Source: Lacinutrix algicola (GTDB taxonomy: Bacteria > Bacteroidota > Bacteroidia > Flavobacteriales > Flavobacteriaceae). Taken from it: a stretch of 64,000 nt of DNA. Location: assembly GCF_001418085.1 (NCBI RefSeq), contig NZ_LIQH01000031.1, positions 1-64,000 on the forward strand. The letters are read 5' to 3'. Positions 1 to 7,817 of this stretch are shown here, in pieces (position 1 is the first letter of the stretch; the number at the start of each line of letters is the position of its first letter). Under the pieces are notes generated by a model, which worked only from the letters and a program-made list of their open reading frames with translations, had not been told where the DNA came from and did not search any database. The position numbers and the translations under genes were made by a program.

Positions 1-690
1 GCATTATATACTTTTGAATGGAACTTAAACGGAACCGTTTTACCAGGAGAAACAGCAGAGTTTATAGAGCCAGCTGAAGGTGGTACTTATGGCGTTGTAG
101 CAACAGATATTGGAACAGGATGCTCAAGTATTGAAGTGAATACTTTAGTAACAGTTAGCGAGCCACCAGTAGTAACATCGGAAATAACAACATTAGCTTT
201 TGCCGATCAGCATGATGTAGTAATCACTGCCACAGGAACAACAGCTACTTCAATAGCAGTATACGAGTTTAGTATTGATGGCGGAAGCTGGGAACTAGGA
301 ACGTTAAATGCAGCAGGAGAGTATACATATACTTTTACAAATATTGAAGCAGGAGAACATATTGTAACGGTAAGAGATACGGTAGGTTGTGGAGAAACAA
401 CACATCCAGTAATGATTATGGACTACCCATTATACTTTACACCAAATGGAGATGGTTACCACGACACATGGAATGTTTACAATATTGGAACACAGCCAGA
501 CGCAGTAATTTACATCTTCGATCGTTACGGTAAACTGTTAAAACAATTAAGTCCAACAGGAGCTGGATGGGATGGTACTTACAACGGTAACCCAATGCCA
601 ACAAGTGACTATTGGTTTACTTTAGAATACAGAGAGCCAAGTACGGACGAAAAGAAATCGATACGTAAGCACTTTACTCTGAAAAGATAA
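1..690 (+). CDS. C-terminal part of a T9SS-secreted protein (type B sorting domain, gliding-motility-associated CTD family)
   Basis: The reading frame is open from base 1, so the gene starts before the window and only its last 229 codons are seen. The visible part has beta-rich repeat segments of the adhesin/PKD kind (for example EFSIDGGSW and YTFTNIEAGEHIVTVRD). It ends in a domain with YFTPNGDGYHDTWNV, IYIFDRYGKLLK and GWDGTYNG, finishing in FTLKR. That is the type IX secretion C-terminal domain of the TIGR04131/CHU_C kind, used for export across the outer membrane and surface attachment in gliding Bacteroidota. The function of the rest of the protein cannot be seen. A strong terminator follows within 30 bp. 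Confidence 0.9.
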   Translation, partial: ALYTFEWNLNGTVLPGETAEFIEPAEGGTYGVVATDIGTGCSSIEVNTLVTVSEPPVVTSEITTLAFADQHDVVITATGTTATSIAVYEFSIDGGSWELGTLNAAGEYTYTFTNIEAGEHIVTVRDTVGCGETTHPVMIMDYPLYFTPNGDGYHDTWNVYNIGTQPDAVIYIFDRYGKLLKQLSPTGAGWDGTYNGNPMPTSDYWFTLEYREPSTDEKKSIRKHFTLKR

Positions 691-713
691 AAAGAATACT
701 AGTTATTAAATAG

Positions 714-746
714 AAAAAGCCTGAACGAAAGTTCAGGCTTTTTTTT
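714..746 (+). terminator. Rho-independent terminator of the T9SS protein gene
   Basis: An 8-bp GC-containing stem (GCCTGAAC / GTTCAGGC) closes a GAAA tetraloop. It is flanked by A5 upstream and T8 downstream, directly after the stop codon at 690. Confidence 0.9.
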
Positions 747-792
747 ATTTAGAATATAAGAGGAGACTTAATTACTAAAAGTTAGGGGATGT

Positions 793-834
793 AATAGAAT
801 AGCACCTATTAAAATTAATAGGTGCTATTCTATT
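793..834. repeat. Long perfect hairpin, 19-bp arms
   Basis: The arms AATAGAATAGCACCTATTA (793-811) and its exact complement (816-834) enclose a 4-nt loop. No T-tract follows on either strand, so this is not an ordinary terminator. It lies in a 341-bp gene-free stretch between two convergent genes. Confidence 0.7.
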
Positions 835-1034
835 TAGAAATAGGTGACTGATTAAGTTGTTCAGTTTGTATAAGATATTGGAGTAGGAGTATGCTATTTG
901 AGTAAGCATGCGTTAAGGATAGAAACGGCATCCTTTTTTATTATAAGCACGGAATAAGAAAATAAAGAGTGTTCTATTTTATAAATGAATGCTAATAAAG
1001 TGGTATGTATAAAAAAGATATAGTGTAGAGCCTG

Positions 1035-1068
1035 ACCAAGACAATGCTTTTTTTAAGCATGTCTTGGT
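1035..1068. repeat. Second intergenic hairpin, possible 3' end of the exchanger mRNA
   Basis: ACCAAGAC-(A)-ATGCTT pairs with AAGCATGTCTTGGT with one bulged base. It lies 18 bp beyond the stop of the minus-strand exchanger gene and could protect or end its transcript. There is no U-run after it, so a terminator role is only inferred. The rest of 747-1086 shows no gene. Confidence 0.5.
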
Positions 1069-1086
1069 AACGCCATTATAATAAGA

Positions 1087-2025
1087 TTATTTAAAAGAAA
1101 AATATAAGAATAAGCAATAACCTAAAACAAGTAGTAAGCCTTTGTATCTGCTTATTTGCATGAATTTAGGTATTAGTATTAATACAATAAGAATAGCAGA
1201 GAACCCAATCATCCAGAAGATGTCGTTGTCTAATATTTTTGCATCTGTTATTGGGATGTCTTTAATTATAGAGGTTAGGCCTAGTACCGAACCAATATTA
1301 AAGATATTTGACCCAATTAAGTTTCCTAATGATAATGCTTTTTCTTGTTTTGCCGCTGCAATTATTGATGCTGCTAGTTCTGGTACACTTGTTCCAATAG
1401 CAATTACGGTTACAGCAATAACAGCATCGCTAACTCCAAGTGATGTTGCTAAGCTTTTTGCTCCATCGACTAACCATACAGATCCAAAATAGAGAGCTGT
1501 TGCTCCAATAAGTAGCCAAATTAGAATTTTATAGTTAGATACTGTTGCAAGTACATCGCTAACATCTTCGGATTCTGCATCGGATTTAGAGTTTCTTATT
1601 AAGACAACTATAAATACTACTAAGCAGATAAACAGTATAATTCCTTCTATACGTGTTAACATACTATCATTTGCTAGAAAGTAATAAAGAAGAAATGAAA
1701 AGAATAGCATTACAGGCCAATTAAGCTTATAAAAAGATTTATCTACAGCTATTGGTCCTAATAGTGCGGTGATACCTAAAACGAGTCCTATATTAGCAAT
1801 ATTTGAGCCTACGACGTTGTTAATTGCAATTGCAGGTGCATTATTTAATGCAGCTTGTAAACTCACTAATAATTCTGGTGCTGAAGTTGCAAAAGAGACA
1901 ACCGTCATACCAATAACCATTTTTGAAATATTTAGTTTAAAAGATAAAGCGATTGATGCTTTTACTAAAAAATCTCCTCCTACTACTAAAAGTATAAGTC
2001 CTAATATAACCCAAAGTATACTCAT
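1087..2025 (-). CDS. Calcium/sodium antiporter (CaCA family, YrbG-like)
   Basis: This is a 312-residue integral membrane protein with about ten hydrophobic segments. The family's two inverted alpha repeats are clear: SAPELLVS with GSNIANIGLVLGI in the first half, and TSVPELAAS with GSNIFNIGSVLGLT in the second half. They line the ion pathway of K+-dependent or -independent Na+/Ca2+ exchangers in the inner membrane. A short acidic cytosolic loop (near residues 150-158) separates the halves. Length and layout are normal for YrbG-type proteins. The ion actually moved is not proven by sequence. It lies 23 bp after the endonuclease gene on the same strand, so the two could be co-transcribed. Confidence 0.93.
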   Translation of the reverse strand: MSILWVILGLILLVVGGDFLVKASIALSFKLNISKMVIGMTVVSFATSAPELLVSLQAALNNAPAIAINNVVGSNIANIGLVLGITALLGPIAVDKSFYKLNWPVMLFFSFLLYYFLANDSMLTRIEGIILFICLVVFIVVLIRNSKSDAESEDVSDVLATVSNYKILIWLLIGATALYFGSVWLVDGAKSLATSLGVSDAVIAVTVIAIGTSVPELAASIIAAAKQEKALSLGNLIGSNIFNIGSVLGLTSIIKDIPITDAKILDNDIFWMIGFSAILIVLILIPKFMQISRYKGLLLVLGYCLFLYFSFK

Positions 2026-2048
2026 GAAATATTTTTTTTGTGAAGTTA

Positions 2049-4034
2049 CTATTTAACTATAAACTTTTTTGTTTCTGTTCTGTCTTGAGAAGTAATTTTT
2101 GCAAAATAGACTCCACTTGACAATTCTAAATTAAAAGGAGTATTATTTTTAAGTGTTTTAGAATCTAATTTTCTACCTTCTGAAGAATAAATTACAACTT
2201 TATACTCGTTGTTTTTTCCTGAAATAAAGAGTTGATTATTTACTGGATTTGGATATAGTTTTATAGTTTCGATTTCAAAATCTGTAACGCTTAAACTGTT
2301 AGTCCACGTATCTCCAACGTTATCTCCCCAAATGTATTCTACTAGATCTGGTTGGTCTATAAAAGGATTTCTGTTTATTTGCCATTGGTAAACAACGTTG
2401 TTTCTGTTCATTTCAAAATCATCTGGAGGATCGTTTCTGTGCCAGTCTAATAAAGTTGCTAGATCTCCCATTTGTCCTGTAGTAGTTGGGAATCCGTTTT
2501 CAATGCTTAAACCATTGTATCTTATTTGCATGTACAAAACACTTCTTGCTACATCTCCTTTAAAACTTCCTGCTGTTCCTGTTGGGCCATTGTATTCTCC
2601 GTAATGCTTATTGTTTCTTGAGCTATTTTCAGGTCCGTCTGCAGCTCTTAATGCATGAGCATCACTGTTACCATGTCTTAATGAGTCGGCTTTTGTTGTC
2701 CAGAAAATATCTTTTCCATCTCTTTCATCATCTAAATCAATACTATTGTATCCAGCTAAAGATCTTGGGAATGTGTGTTCTCTGTTCCAGGTTCCTATAT
2801 TATTAGAGGTTGTTTGATAGTCTAATTTAGCACGACCTTCCTCTGTATATACTAACCAAACTTGATTGCTATTTGCTGGATTTTGGTCTGCTTCTTGTAA
2901 AATATCGATGATATCTGAATAGGTTTGTGCTCTAACAATTGTTGGATCTGCAATAATATCTTGTAAGGCCTGCTCTAGTGCTGCTCCAGATAAATTGTTT
3001 ATACTATCGTAATAATCTGCAGGTTGAGTTCCTGTTACTATTCCAAAAGTGGGTGATAGTGGTGTGCCAAATGGTGCTACAACAAAATCGTTATCTATTA
3101 CTCTGCGTTCTAAATTATTATTTAGCGGTAAATAACTAGTAGGTAAAGCAGATAATACTAATTTAAAGATTTCGTCGCCTTCATCGCTAGTATCATCAAT
3201 AATGGTAATAGATGTTGTTACTGTATTTTGTCCTGTAGGAATTGTAACTTGAGTACTACCTGTAAAATCTGAAGTGTCAAATCCTCCATTATTTAATGAG
3301 AAATCTAAAACTAAATCTGAATCTACATTTTGTTCTGTTGTAAAAGTAATATCAAATGAATCTCCTTCATTAAAATGAACATCGTTAACAGTAGTTAAAA
3401 CGCCATTTAAAACAATTCCTGAGCCATCATTTAATGCTCTTGGTGTTGGAGTTGTAGATGTATAGGTTATGCTATTGGCATTGCCAAGACCATCATCAAA
3501 GCGTTGAATTGAGTTCGAGTTATTACCTGACCCTTCATTATATTGTGTAGTTAAACCTAATAAAGCCATTAAGCCAGTATCGTCTGAATCACTAGTGTCA
3601 TATGCTAGAGCATCAACTAAGTTTGTTTGTGTAGCTAAAGTTCCTTCAGGAAAATCTGTATAGTCACCTAAATATAAAGCAACTGCATCTGCTCCGTTTT
3701 GAATAGAATTAGGAGATATTATTAACTGTGGAAAAGGTGTTAGGTTGTTGCTACCTATTAATAATAGGCCATTAATATCTGTAGTATATCCGTCTAAATC
3801 TAATGTTAAATAACTAGAGTCATTACCTGAATTTGAACCATTAAAAAAGACTAATACGTAACCATCTAAATTAAAATTTGGAGTTTCAGTTTTCAATTCT
3901 ACAAACTCATGGTTGTCAATGTTGTTTCCATCAAAAGTTGTATCACAATCTAATTCGTTTATTACAACTGTCTGCGAAAAACATACTGAAATAAATAAAA
4001 AAGAGACTAAAACTAATGTTGATTTAATTTTCAT
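2049..4034 (-). CDS. Secreted endonuclease I family nuclease with T9SS type A sorting signal
   Basis: 661 residues. An N-terminal signal peptide (hydrophobic LVLVSFLFISVCFS) is followed by a lamin-tail-like beta domain (about 25-200). A Calx-beta-like segment follows (about 215-325, with DTSDEGDEIFKLVL). The catalytic endonuclease I / Vvn-type His-Me finger region is at about 340-570. The key motif is NREHTFPRS, where the His is the general base. It is followed by the conserved DIFWTTKADSLRHGNSDAHAL and NNKHYGEYNGPTG segments. The last 80 residues (LYPNPVNNQLFISG to KKFIVK) are a type A T9SS sorting domain, so the nuclease should be released or bound at the cell surface. The probable role is degradation of extracellular DNA for nutrients. 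A TATATTTG -7 element lies 17 bp upstream of the start. Confidence 0.92.
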   Translation of the reverse strand: MKIKSTLVLVSFLFISVCFSQTVVINELDCDTTFDGNNIDNHEFVELKTETPNFNLDGYVLVFFNGSNSGNDSSYLTLDLDGYTTDINGLLLIGSNNLTPFPQLIISPNSIQNGADAVALYLGDYTDFPEGTLATQTNLVDALAYDTSDSDDTGLMALLGLTTQYNEGSGNNSNSIQRFDDGLGNANSITYTSTTPTPRALNDGSGIVLNGVLTTVNDVHFNEGDSFDITFTTEQNVDSDLVLDFSLNNGGFDTSDFTGSTQVTIPTGQNTVTTSITIIDDTSDEGDEIFKLVLSALPTSYLPLNNNLERRVIDNDFVVAPFGTPLSPTFGIVTGTQPADYYDSINNLSGAALEQALQDIIADPTIVRAQTYSDIIDILQEADQNPANSNQVWLVYTEEGRAKLDYQTTSNNIGTWNREHTFPRSLAGYNSIDLDDERDGKDIFWTTKADSLRHGNSDAHALRAADGPENSSRNNKHYGEYNGPTGTAGSFKGDVARSVLYMQIRYNGLSIENGFPTTTGQMGDLATLLDWHRNDPPDDFEMNRNNVVYQWQINRNPFIDQPDLVEYIWGDNVGDTWTNSLSVTDFEIETIKLYPNPVNNQLFISGKNNEYKVVIYSSEGRKLDSKTLKNNTPFNLELSSGVYFAKITSQDRTETKKFIVK

Positions 4035-4051
4035 ACTATTATTTTTTTTTG

Positions 4052-4059
4052 CAAATATA
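4052..4059 (-). promoter_or_regulatory. -7 promoter element of the endonuclease gene
   Basis: TATATTTG on the minus strand matches the Bacteroidota consensus TAnnTTTG exactly. It is 18-25 bp upstream of the ATG at 4034. No clean -33 element was seen at the usual spacing. Confidence 0.6.
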
Positions 4060-4521
4060 CGACTATAAGCTAATCAAAATTTGATAGTATAATTAATGAT
4101 TAAGAATAAATAATAACGGAAACGTACTTTTTAATCATTTTTTTAATGAAAAGCCTCTTGCTTTTCTTCTTTTGCATAAAAAAGGCTCTACAGTTGTTTT
4201 AAATTGAAATGTTAATTGGGTTTTTGTGTTTTAAATTGAAGTTTGTGTTAAGGGAATATGTTTTAAAATGAAATGTTTTTAATCTGTTTAGTTATACAAG
4301 TAACGCGAATAGCATTAATTTAGATAGTATTGTTTGGTAGATAGTATTGAAAAAATATATATTCAACAAACAATCATGAAAATGACTGTTTTTATTAACC
4401 CTTAAACCAAACTATTATGCTAACACTTGCTGAAATTATTATTGATATTATATTATCAATATTCCTGTAACCATAAAATGTAAAACTTAGTCTAGAATAA
4501 GTTTTACTATTTTACAAAGTA

Positions 4522-4553
4522 TTTGGCAGGCATTAATTAATAGTATAATTTTG
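4522..4553 (+). promoter_or_regulatory. Promoter for the 49-residue small protein gene
   Basis: TTTG at 4522-4525 is followed after 20 bp by TAATTTTG at 4546-4553, a full match to the Bacteroidota -33/-7 pair. The expected start site leaves a leader of about 30 nt before the ATG at 4591. Confidence 0.65.
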
Positions 4554-4590
4554 AGGTCTCATAATAATAGTAGATTATTTTTATTGTATA

Positions 4591-4740
4591 ATGAAGAAAC
4601 AAGTATTTAAAATACTAGCCAAAATTAATAAGGCTATTTTACCAAGTTATACCAAAAAGAGATTAGATTTATCTAAAGCCACTAAACTGCAGATGGCTAT
4701 TTTTGGTTGGAAACTATACATCACTAAAAATGCATTATGA
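4591..4740 (+). CDS. Small basic conserved-looking protein, 49 residues
   Basis: ATG to TGA encodes a 49-residue basic protein. It begins MKKQVFKILAKINKAILPSY and ends in a short hydrophobic stretch (MAIFGWKLYITKNAL). It resembles a short flavobacterial protein that I recall being labelled, doubtfully, as an SsrA-binding protein in databases. Nothing in the sequence shows SmpB function, since true SmpB is about 150 residues. A good TTTG-N20-TAATTTTG promoter stands upstream and the gene is 96 bp before tRNA-Arg. The rest of 4035-4836 is AT-rich with no other supported gene. Confidence 0.6.
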   Translation: MKKQVFKILAKINKAILPSYTKKRLDLSKATKLQMAIFGWKLYITKNAL

Positions 4741-4791
4741 TAACTGGTTTGAGTGATTTTTTAAAATAAAATTATAATTTTCTCTTTTTCC

Positions 4792-4822
4792 TTTGTCTGT
4801 TCTATAAAAAGACATATATTTG
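4792..4822 (+). promoter_or_regulatory. Promoter of tRNA-Arg
   Basis: TTTG (4792-4795), 19 bp, then TATATTTG (4815-4822) form a textbook Bacteroidota housekeeping promoter. It ends 14 bp before the first base of the tRNA. Confidence 0.85.
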
Positions 4823-4836
4823 CACCCACAAAAAAA

Positions 4837-4910
4837 GGCCTCGTGGCGCAACTGAATAGCGCACTTGATTACGGCTCAAGAGGTTACTGGTTTGAATCCA
4901 GTCGAGGTCA
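4837..4910 (+). tRNA. tRNA-Arg (anticodon ACG)
   Basis: 74 nt fold into a full cloverleaf. The acceptor stem is GGCCTCG with CGAGGTC (one G-U pair). The D arm uses GCGC/GCGC, and the anticodon stem is CTTGA/TCAAG with loop TTACGGC, giving anticodon ACG. The T arm is ACTGG/CCAGT and the discriminator base is A. The 3' CCA is not encoded. The 3' end from 4889 on is repeated at 44777, so an island is integrated here. The integrated arm restores the tRNA 3' end exactly and the gene should stay functional. Confidence 0.96.
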
Positions 4911-4911
4911 C
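4889..4911 (+). repeat. Left attachment site (att direct repeat, tRNA 3' end)
   Basis: 23 bp covering the T-loop, T-stem, acceptor 3' strand and one further base are repeated without mismatch at 44777-44799. The base before (T against G) and the base after (T against G) differ, which fixes the repeat borders. This is the expected crossover region of the recombinase gene that begins 231 bp downstream. Confidence 0.92.
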
Positions 4912-4934
4912 TAAAAAGAATATAAATTCTTACT

Positions 4935-4972
4935 AAAACCACTCAATCACTATGATTTGAGTGGTTTTCTGG
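4935..4972 (+). terminator. Hairpin terminator after tRNA-Arg on the island side
   Basis: AAAACCACTCAA-TCA pairs with TGA-T-TTGAGTGGTTTT (4935-4968, one bulged T), followed by a short T-rich run. It probably ends tRNA transcription before the recombinase gene. The chromosomal equivalent is the hairpin at 44801. Confidence 0.7.
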
Positions 4973-5039
4973 TTTTTAAGCAATCATTTAATTTGATACT
5001 ATTTCAACTTAAATGTCTGCTAATAGGTTAACACCTGTT

Positions 5040-5080
5040 CAAAGTGTCTGCTAAGCAGACACTTTGAAAAAGTAGTTTTG
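5040..5080 (+). promoter_or_regulatory. Perfect inverted repeat and -7 element upstream of the recombinase gene
   Basis: CAAAGTGTCTGCT and its complement form a 27-bp perfect palindrome around one central A (5040-5066). It is followed 6 bp later by TAGTTTTG (5073-5080), a full TAnnTTTG match. The palindrome occupies the place of the -33 element, so it is probably an operator. A half-site copy (TGTCTGCTAA) stands upstream at about 5013. The HTH protein at 7537 is a possible binder; this is inference. Confidence 0.6.
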
Positions 5081-5093
5081 AAAAGAGTACAGT

Positions 5094-5112
5094 TGATTTG
5101 ACTTTCGTTCTA
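5094..5112 (+). repeat. 19-bp repeat, copy 1 (inverted partner at 7454-7472)
   Basis: TGATTTGACTTTCGTTCTA lies in the leader of the recombinase gene. Its exact reverse complement is at 7454-7472, upstream of the excisionase-like gene. A partial third copy (AACGAAAGTTTGATTTGG) is at 7493-7510. Confidence 0.75.
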
Positions 5113-5141
5113 ACGATGTTTAATATCTAAAGACGACAACT

Positions 5142-6398
5142 ATGCGCACAAAACACACGTTTTCAACATTCTTCTGGTTACAAACCACAAGAGCAATTAA
5201 CAATGAAGCACTACTCTACATTAGAATTACTGTAGATGGAAAAAGAGTAAACCTTAGTTTAAAAAAGCGAGTTCCGGTTTCTTTATGGGATGCTAAAAAG
5301 AAAAAAGCCAAAGGAGGTTCTGCACAATCAAAACAAATTAATCTTTATATTGAGGAAGTTAGCACAAAACTCTTCCAAATCTATCAAGACTTAAAATTTA
5401 AAGAAGAGCTTATTACTGCTAAACTGATTAAGTCTCTTTATACTGGAGATAATCAAGAAAGCAAATCCTTAAAAAACATTTTTAGTTACCACAGTCAGAA
5501 GATTGCAAATACACTGGCATCTGGCTCCATAAGAAACTTTGGCATTACAGAAAATTATGTATTTAAGTTCCTGGAGAAGAAAAAAAGCACCACAGACATT
5601 TACCTCAATCAACTCAATTTTGAATTCCTAAGTCATTTCGAATTATTCCTTTGTGATATATGGCCAGTAGGCCATCCCAAAGCACTAAGTAATAATACTA
5701 GAATGAAACACATACAACGCTTACGAAAAGTCGTAACACTAGCCTATCACTTAGAATGGATTGACCGTGATCCTTTTGTAAGATGGAAAATGACTTACGA
5801 CAAAACAAACAGAGAATTTCTTTCTGAAATCGAATTAAAAAATCTTGAAGACAAGGTTTTTATTTCAAAACGTTTAGATCGCGTGCGCGACCTATTTGTT
5901 TTTAGTTGTTATACAGGTATCAGTTATGTTGACATTATGAATCTTAAGCCTAATAATTTAGTAATTAGTATTGATGGAGGTAATTGGATAATGACTAAAA
6001 GACAAAAAACAGACACGATAGTTAAGGTTCCATTATTAGGGCAAGCATTAGATATTGTAAATAAATACAAAGACCATCCAAGTACTGCTATAAATGGTTC
6101 TTTATTACCCGTATTGACAAACGAAAAATTAAACGTATTCTTAAAAGAAGTCGCCAACTTCGTTGGCATCCAGAAAAACTTAACTTTTCATATGGCCCGT
6201 CATACGTTTGCCACGACTATTACTTTATCAAATGGAGTGCCAATTGAAACGGTTTCCAAACTGTTAGGTCATACTAAAATTTCAACTACACAGATATATG
6301 CCAGAGTGTTAGAGAGTAAAATAAGCACAGATATGAATGCGCTAAAAGACGTTTTACTAAACAAGGACAGAAAATTGAAAAACATAAAAACCTCATAA
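5142..6398 (+). CDS. Tyrosine recombinase / site-specific integrase of the island (IntDOT-like)
   Basis: 418 residues in three parts: an N-terminal arm-binding domain (about 1-105), a SAM-like core-binding domain (about 105-215) and a C-terminal catalytic domain. Visible catalytic residues are H350 and R353 (HMARHTFA), H377 (LLGHTKISTTQ) and the nucleophile Y386 (IYARV). The position of the first catalytic arginine reads TGISYVDI, with Ser261 where most family members have Arg. The same substitution is known for IntDOT of CTnDOT. The gene lies next to the tRNA attachment site and should integrate and, with an accessory protein, excise the island. The ATG start at 5142 is well placed after a leader with regulatory repeats. 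Confidence 0.95.
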   Translation: MRTKHTFSTFFWLQTTRAINNEALLYIRITVDGKRVNLSLKKRVPVSLWDAKKKKAKGGSAQSKQINLYIEEVSTKLFQIYQDLKFKEELITAKLIKSLYTGDNQESKSLKNIFSYHSQKIANTLASGSIRNFGITENYVFKFLEKKKSTTDIYLNQLNFEFLSHFELFLCDIWPVGHPKALSNNTRMKHIQRLRKVVTLAYHLEWIDRDPFVRWKMTYDKTNREFLSEIELKNLEDKVFISKRLDRVRDLFVFSCYTGISYVDIMNLKPNNLVISIDGGNWIMTKRQKTDTIVKVPLLGQALDIVNKYKDHPSTAINGSLLPVLTNEKLNVFLKEVANFVGIQKNLTFHMARHTFATTITLSNGVPIETVSKLLGHTKISTTQIYARVLESKISTDMNALKDVLLNKDRKLKNIKTS

Positions 6399-6472
6399 AC
6401 AGATAGTTATTGGTTTTTCGATATTAATTCACTCATTTGTGTTTTGAAATAAAAAAGGTGTTGTATAGTTTG

Positions 6473-7351
6473 ATGGGTAAATTCAAAAACCAACCTATGC
6501 AGCACATTGGCCAAATCATTCAGAAGTATAAAAAGCAAGTAGAACAAATTGAGCAGTCTAATCTAAGAAATCTAACCGTTTTAAATGACGGTCTAAATCT
6601 TTCGATTGACACATTAAATCAGTTGAGAAAAGAACTTAGAGCCAAGGAGCGCTTTATCAAACAAGGAGACGAAATTCATTTCTTCAAGACGGATAAACCT
6701 TTTATTAATGGTCGAATAAAATTCTTTTCAAAAGTGAGGCGATTTATTTTTGAAAAACCAAATGCTAGTATCGTGAAGCAAATTGATTACGCCATTGGTA
6801 TGATAGATAAACTTGAGAAGCATAAAATGCGGAATTTAGAATTCTTTCAATACGCAAGACATTGCAATACTTCTTTAGATCATATTTATTTTGTTCGCGG
6901 AAACGATAAACTAGACTTTCCTGTAGACACTTCTCATTATTTTACAGATCCTGAGTTTTCAACCAGTCACGATAATCTAGCAGCTCAAGTAATTAGTTAT
7001 GATTTATTATCCAATTATTACCAGCTCGAGCTTAAATCGCTGAGAAAGCAAAATGAAAATATAATTGTCGAAGAAATAAGTCCGGCAATTCTCAACGGAC
7101 TATCCTGGACCGCTTCAAAAACAGATTTAGTAGAATTAATTTACGCATTACATAGTTCTGGAGCCATAAGAAATGGTCAAGCAGAAATCAGTAAAATGGC
7201 TGAAGTTTGCGCTACGTTGTTTAATATCAAACTCAACAATTTCTATAAAACCTATGCCGAAATCAAGAATCGAGAAAAGGACACCACAAAATTTTTAGAC
7301 CAATTAAAAATGAGTCTTGAAAAACGAATAGACCTTGATAATGCTAAATAA
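6473..7351 (+). CDS. Hypothetical island protein, 292 residues
   Basis: I do not recognise a family. The protein is charged and helical, with coiled-coil-like stretches in the first 60 residues (IQKYKKQVEQIEQSNLRN) and near the end. There is no signal peptide or membrane segment. I chose ATG 6473; another in-frame ATG follows at 6497, and a TTG lies upstream at 6437. It sits between the recombinase and the excisionase-like gene, a slot where Bacteroidota integrative elements often carry element-specific accessory proteins. The C-terminal half (LSWTASKTDLVELIYALHSS and following) resembles conserved hypothetical proteins of such elements, a weak impression only. Confidence 0.75.
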   Translation: MGKFKNQPMQHIGQIIQKYKKQVEQIEQSNLRNLTVLNDGLNLSIDTLNQLRKELRAKERFIKQGDEIHFFKTDKPFINGRIKFFSKVRRFIFEKPNASIVKQIDYAIGMIDKLEKHKMRNLEFFQYARHCNTSLDHIYFVRGNDKLDFPVDTSHYFTDPEFSTSHDNLAAQVISYDLLSNYYQLELKSLRKQNENIIVEEISPAILNGLSWTASKTDLVELIYALHSSGAIRNGQAEISKMAEVCATLFNIKLNNFYKTYAEIKNREKDTTKFLDQLKMSLEKRIDLDNAK

Positions 7352-7362
7352 ATGCAATAACT

Positions 7363-7491
7363 ATGAGCATAAAACAACAGCCTTTAAATGTTAAAATACT
7401 TCGGTACTACCCAACACATACCGAAGAAAACCATATAATTAGTATCAGCTTTGTAGAACGAAAGTCAAATCATATTAATAGCTACCATTAA
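7363..7491 (+). CDS. Possible 42-residue protein
   Basis: ATG to TAA, begins MSIKQQPLNVKILRYYP, 11 bp after the preceding stop. No family is recognised. Its 3' third contains the 19-bp regulatory repeat (7454-7472), so the open frame may be fortuitous. Confidence 0.22.
   Translation: MSIKQQPLNVKILRYYPTHTEENHIISISFVERKSNHINSYH
7454..7472 (-). repeat. 19-bp repeat, copy 2 (inverted partner of 5094-5112)
   Basis: It is the exact reverse complement of 5094-5112. Just downstream, GCTACC (7481-7486) and GGTAGC (7509-7514) can pair, with a third partial copy of the repeat between them. Together these make a compact, repeat-rich control region in front of the HTH gene. Confidence 0.7.
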
Positions 7492-7536
7492 TAACGAAAG
7501 TTTGATTTGGTAGCTTTAACTAAAACACATTCTACA

Positions 7537-7809
7537 ATGGCAACAGAAATTATTACTACAGATGATCTTTACGAATTCAAAGTGCAATTATTCGGAGAAC
7601 TAAAAAAACTACTTACTGAAAACCCAAAAGCAACACCAAAGAAATATCTTAAATCTGCAGAGGTTATGGAAATGCTTCAAGTGAGTCCTGGAACATTACA
7701 AAATTTAAGAATTAATGGTACACTTCCCTACACAAAAATTGGAGGCATCATACTCTACGAGTATGAAGAAATATTAAAAGTACTCAAAGATAATCGTGTG
7801 GCTTCATAA
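7537..7809 (+). CDS. Excisionase-family helix-turn-helix protein, 90 residues
   Basis: A small DNA-binding protein with an acidic helical N-terminus and a MerR/HTH_17-type domain (about 38-85: YLKSAEVMEMLQVSPGTLQNLRINGTLPYTKIGGIILYEYEEILK, shown here in parts: LKSAEVMEML, SPGTLQNLR, LPYTKIGG). This family supplies excisionases or recombination directionality factors and small regulators in Bacteroidota elements. I chose ATG 7537 because it begins the usual form of such proteins; an upstream in-frame TTG at 7507 lies in the repeat region. It probably helps excision or controls the recombinase and replication genes on either side. Confidence 0.85.
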   Translation: MATEIITTDDLYEFKVQLFGELKKLLTENPKATPKKYLKSAEVMEMLQVSPGTLQNLRINGTLPYTKIGGIILYEYEEILKVLKDNRVAS

Positions 7810-7817
7810 GACATGTT

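Noticed and set aside
4417-4470. 17-residue hydrophobic peptide frame
   Set aside because: Too short, without promoter or ribosome-binding support.
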